This document shows, piece by piece, positions 24,432 through 26,291 of a stretch of 26,291 bases of DNA. Both the position numbers and the translations under genes were made by a program. The notes under the pieces were generated by a model, which worked only from the letters and a program-made list of their open reading frames with translations, did no database searches and was not told the DNA's origin. Numbering within the stretch: position 1 is the stretch's first letter; each line of letters starts with the position of its first letter. This DNA is from an uncultured Sutterella sp. (GTDB lineage Bacteria; Pseudomonadota; Gammaproteobacteria; Burkholderiales; Burkholderiaceae_F): the NCBI GenBank assembly GCA_934249275.1, contig CAKQKT010000014.1, positions 1-26,291 of the forward strand. Direction: 5' to 3'.

Positions 24432-25622
24432 ATGACAACACTGCGAAGCGTCACGCTGGCCGTGACGGGCGGAATCGCCGCCTACAAATGCTGCGAACTC
24501 GTTCGCGGCCTCAAAAAGGCCGGCATAGACGTGCGCGTTGCCATGACGGAGCATGCAACCGCCTTCGTCGGTCCCGTTACCTTCGAAGCGCTGACCGGAC
24601 ATCCCGTCGCACTCACGGAATGGGCTCCGGGTCCTCAGGGCTCCATGCCTCACATCGAGCTCAATCGCTCCAGCGACCTGCTCATCGTGATGCCCGCCAC
24701 TGCGAACATCATTGCCAAGGCCGCCCGCGGCATTGCCGACGACCTCGTCTCCACCATGATCGCGGCAAGACGCCAGCCCGTTCTGTTCGTACCCGCCATG
24801 AACCGCTTCATGTGGGAAAATCCTGCGAACCTTAGGAATGTCGAGCAGCTCCGTCGCGACGGCGCCCTCTTTGCAGGTCCCGCCTGCGGCTTCCAAGCCT
24901 GCGGCGATGTCGGCGCCGGCCGCATGATCGAGCCTTCTGAAGTCCTCGATCTGCTGCCCGGTCTTCTTTCTCCGAAGCCCCTCGCCGGCAGGCACATGAT
25001 CGTGACAGCCGGTCCCACGTTCGAACCCATTGACGATGTTCGCGGCATAACCAACCGAAGCTCCGGACTTCAGGGCTTTGAAATTGCCCGCGCCGCCCGC
25101 GATGCAGGCGCCGACGTAACGCTCATCTCCGGTCCCGTCACGCTTTCCACGCCTTTCGGCGTTTCCCGCATCGACGTCACCACGGCTGCCGAGATGCTTT
25201 CCGCAGTTGAAAACGTTCTGGACACGACCAGCGCAGATGTCTTTGTCGGCGTCGCTGCTGTTGCCGACTGGCGCGTTGCCAATGCCGTACATGGCAAAAT
25301 GAAGAAAACAGACGGCTGTCTTCCCGAGCTTTGCTTTGAAGAAAATCCTGACATTCTCCGTACAATCGGCGAGCGAACCGACGTCAGGATCAAAGTCGGA
25401 TTTGCAGCCGAAGCCGAAAATCTCGAGTCCTACGCGAGAGGCAAGTGTCTCTCAAAACACGCCGACCTGATCGTCGGCAATGTGGCGCGAAGCGCCATCG
25501 GCAGTCCTGACAACAGCGTCCTCTTCGTGACGCCCGACAAGACCGAAGCCTACGGCCCCGCCTCCAAGCGTGAAGTCGCCCTCGAGCTTGTCAGCCGCAT
25601 TGCCAACCTGATCAATTCCTAA
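24432..25622 (+). CDS. coaBC: Bifunctional phosphopantothenoylcysteine decarboxylase/synthetase
   Basis: Flavoenzyme of 396 aa that joins cysteine to phosphopantothenate and decarboxylates the product in coenzyme A synthesis. The CoaC half has H74 (MPHIEL), the substrate clamp PAMN (121-124) and C158 (ACGDVGAGRM). The CoaB half begins near 185 with VTAGPTFEPID, carries NRSSG, and has K289 in VHGKMKK. The ATG at 24432 has GGAG six bases upstream; an in-frame GTG at 24399 lies inside the preceding terminator and is rejected. dut follows 18 nt downstream. Confidence 0.97.
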   Translation: MTTLRSVTLAVTGGIAAYKCCELVRGLKKAGIDVRVAMTEHATAFVGPVTFEALTGHPVALTEWAPGPQGSMPHIELNRSSDLLIVMPATANIIAKAARGIADDLVSTMIAARRQPVLFVPAMNRFMWENPANLRNVEQLRRDGALFAGPACGFQACGDVGAGRMIEPSEVLDLLPGLLSPKPLAGRHMIVTAGPTFEPIDDVRGITNRSSGLQGFEIARAARDAGADVTLISGPVTLSTPFGVSRIDVTTAAEMLSAVENVLDTTSADVFVGVAAVADWRVANAVHGKMKKTDGCLPELCFEENPDILRTIGERTDVRIKVGFAAEAENLESYARGKCLSKHADLIVGNVARSAIGSPDNSVLFVTPDKTEAYGPASKREVALELVSRIANLINS

Positions 25623-25640
25623 CCACATCCCTGAAGAACC

Positions 25641-26087
25641 ATGCAGATTGACGTCAAAATTCTCGATGAACGCATGCGCGAGCGCATGCCCGCCTATGCC
25701 ACCTCCGGCAGCGCCGGCCTTGACCTTCGCGCCCTTCTGGACGAACCGATCGTCATCAACCCCGGAGAAACCGTTCTGGTGCGCACCGGCCTCGCCATTC
25801 ACATCGGCGACCCCGGCTACGCAGCCCTGATTCTCCCCCGATCCGGTCTCGGTCACAAAAAGGGCATCGTGCTCGGCAACCTTGTCGGTCTCATCGACAG
25901 CGACTATCAGGGCGAACTGATGATCTCGACCTGGAACCGAGGCCAAGCCCCCTTCACGCTCGAACCCTTCGAACGTCTGGCCCAGCTCATGATCGTTCCC
26001 GTCATGCAGGCGAACTTCAACATCGTCGACGACTTCGACAAGAGCGAGCGCGGCGAAGGCGGCTTCGGCTCCACCGGCCGCGCCTAA
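25641..26087 (+). CDS. dut: Deoxyuridine 5'-triphosphate nucleotidohydrolase (dUTPase)
   Basis: Trimeric dUTPase of 148 aa that hydrolyses dUTP to dUMP, keeping uracil out of DNA and feeding thymidylate synthesis. All five motifs are visible: SAGLDLRA (1), [10 protein letters not shown] (2), [11 protein letters not shown] (3), RLAQLMIVP (4) and the P-loop-like [10 protein letters not shown] (5). It lies 18 nt after coaBC, the common coaBC-dut pair. No terminator is visible after it; a group II intron end on the opposite strand begins about 15 nt beyond the stop codon. Confidence 0.97.
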   Translation: MQIDVKILDERMRERMPAYATSGSAGLDLRALLDEPIVINPGETVLVRTGLAIHIGDPGYAALILPRSGLGHKKGIVLGNLVGLIDSDYQGELMISTWNRGQAPFTLEPFERLAQLMIVPVMQANFNIVDDFDKSERGEGGFGSTGRA

Positions 26088-26112
26088 TCACTTCAACCCC
26101 TAATCGGGTAGA

Positions 26113-26132
26113 GAGTGTCCTTACGGACACTC
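26113..26132 (-). ncRNA. Domain VI-like hairpin of the intron
   Basis: Perfect 8-bp stem GAGTGTCC/GGACACTC with the loop GTAA on the minus strand. It is followed by TCTACCC and the presumed 3' splice site. It could act as a terminator-like hairpin in isolation, but it has no T-tract. Confidence 0.55.
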
Positions 26133-26140
26133 CCTCCCAC

Positions 26141-26196
26141 ACCGCAGTGCTCAATCAGTACTGAGCGTTCGGACATGCCGTTCGGCATCCGGCGGT
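26141..26196 (-). ncRNA. Domain V-like element of the intron, with a 24-nt insertion
   Basis: On the minus strand ACCGCCGGA (26188-26196) pairs perfectly with TCCG (26170-26173) plus GCGGT (26141-26145). The upper stem is TGCC/GGCA with the loop GAAC (26176-26187), and a 2-nt bulge lies at 26174-26175, as in domain V. The CGC at 26192-26194 corresponds to the class C catalytic triad. Between the two parts of the 3' strand lies a 24-nt insertion (26146-26169) that folds into a 5-bp hairpin, GCTCA/TGAGC. Confidence 0.6.
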
Positions 26197-26291
26197 TTCC
26201 GAGTTAGGAACTGCGCGTAAATTAATTATACGTTAGCTCGTTAGGCTTGCCGGGGCAAATGACATAGTTCCAATCACCTCGCCAGGCTTTA

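Larger units (their letters stand above)
26103..26291 (-). mobile_element. 3' end of a group IIC-like intron (partial)
   Basis: Read on the minus strand, the last ~190 bases end in a domain V-like and a domain VI-like fold and finish CTACCCGAT, matching the AY ending of group II introns. The segment GTGTGGGAGGG between the two domains is characteristic of bacterial class C introns, as I recall them. Only the 3' part is here. A 22-codon open stretch at 26222-26290 (minus strand) might be the end of the intron-encoded protein or just domain IV sequence. The intron body and reverse transcriptase gene are expected beyond the window. The inferred 3' splice junction is near 26103, 15 nt from the dut stop. 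Identification is by pattern recognition without a covariance search. Confidence 0.6.

Overview
The window is a G+C-rich bacterial chromosome segment that carries mostly conserved housekeeping genes. Gene order and protein type point to a betaproteobacterium of the order Burkholderiales, possibly a gut-associated Sutterellaceae-like lineage. The supporting evidence is the rpsU-yqeY-dnaG-rpoD set divergent from tsaD, an RpoD with a long Lys/Ala-rich N-terminus, rpmB-rpmG, an RsmB-type methyltransferase next to purN, and the ribF-ileS-lspA-coaBC-dut string. The family-level placement is inference.

Layout. Positions 1-11368 are all on the minus strand. In transcription order they are rpsU, yqeY, dnaG, a three-gene NitT/TauT-type ABC importer (binding protein, ATPase, permease), rpoD, and a second, divergent rpoD-like sigma factor. 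This is the classical macromolecular synthesis operon, but the importer cassette splits dnaG from rpoD and the sigma gene is doubled. Positions 11600-12631 hold tsaD on the plus strand, divergent from rpsU, followed by a bidirectional terminator shared with ybaK. ybaK and ispH are minus. rpmB-rpmG are plus and are followed by a cluster of hairpins. The RsmB-type methyltransferase and purN are minus. From 17663 to 26087 the plus strand carries ribF, ileS, lspA, a CPA2-type cation/proton antiporter with its own flanking terminators, coaBC and dut.

The last ~190 bases, on the minus strand, fold like domains V and VI of a group IIC self-splicing intron. The element appears to lie against the 3' end of dut, and its body runs beyond the window. 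Its domain V is split next to the presumed catalytic triad by a 24-nt hairpin-forming insertion.

The genes supply core functions. They cover initiation of transcription (two sigma factors), priming of replication (DnaG), translation (S21, L28, L33, IleRS, TsaD, YbaK, rRNA methylation), cofactor and nucleotide metabolism (RibF, CoaBC, PurN, Dut, IspH), lipoprotein processing (LspA) and transport. I see no defence island, prophage or CRISPR array. The most unusual features are the tandem sigma-70 pair with a 56-bp perfectly identical segment, the split macromolecular synthesis operon, and the intron end with its altered domain V.
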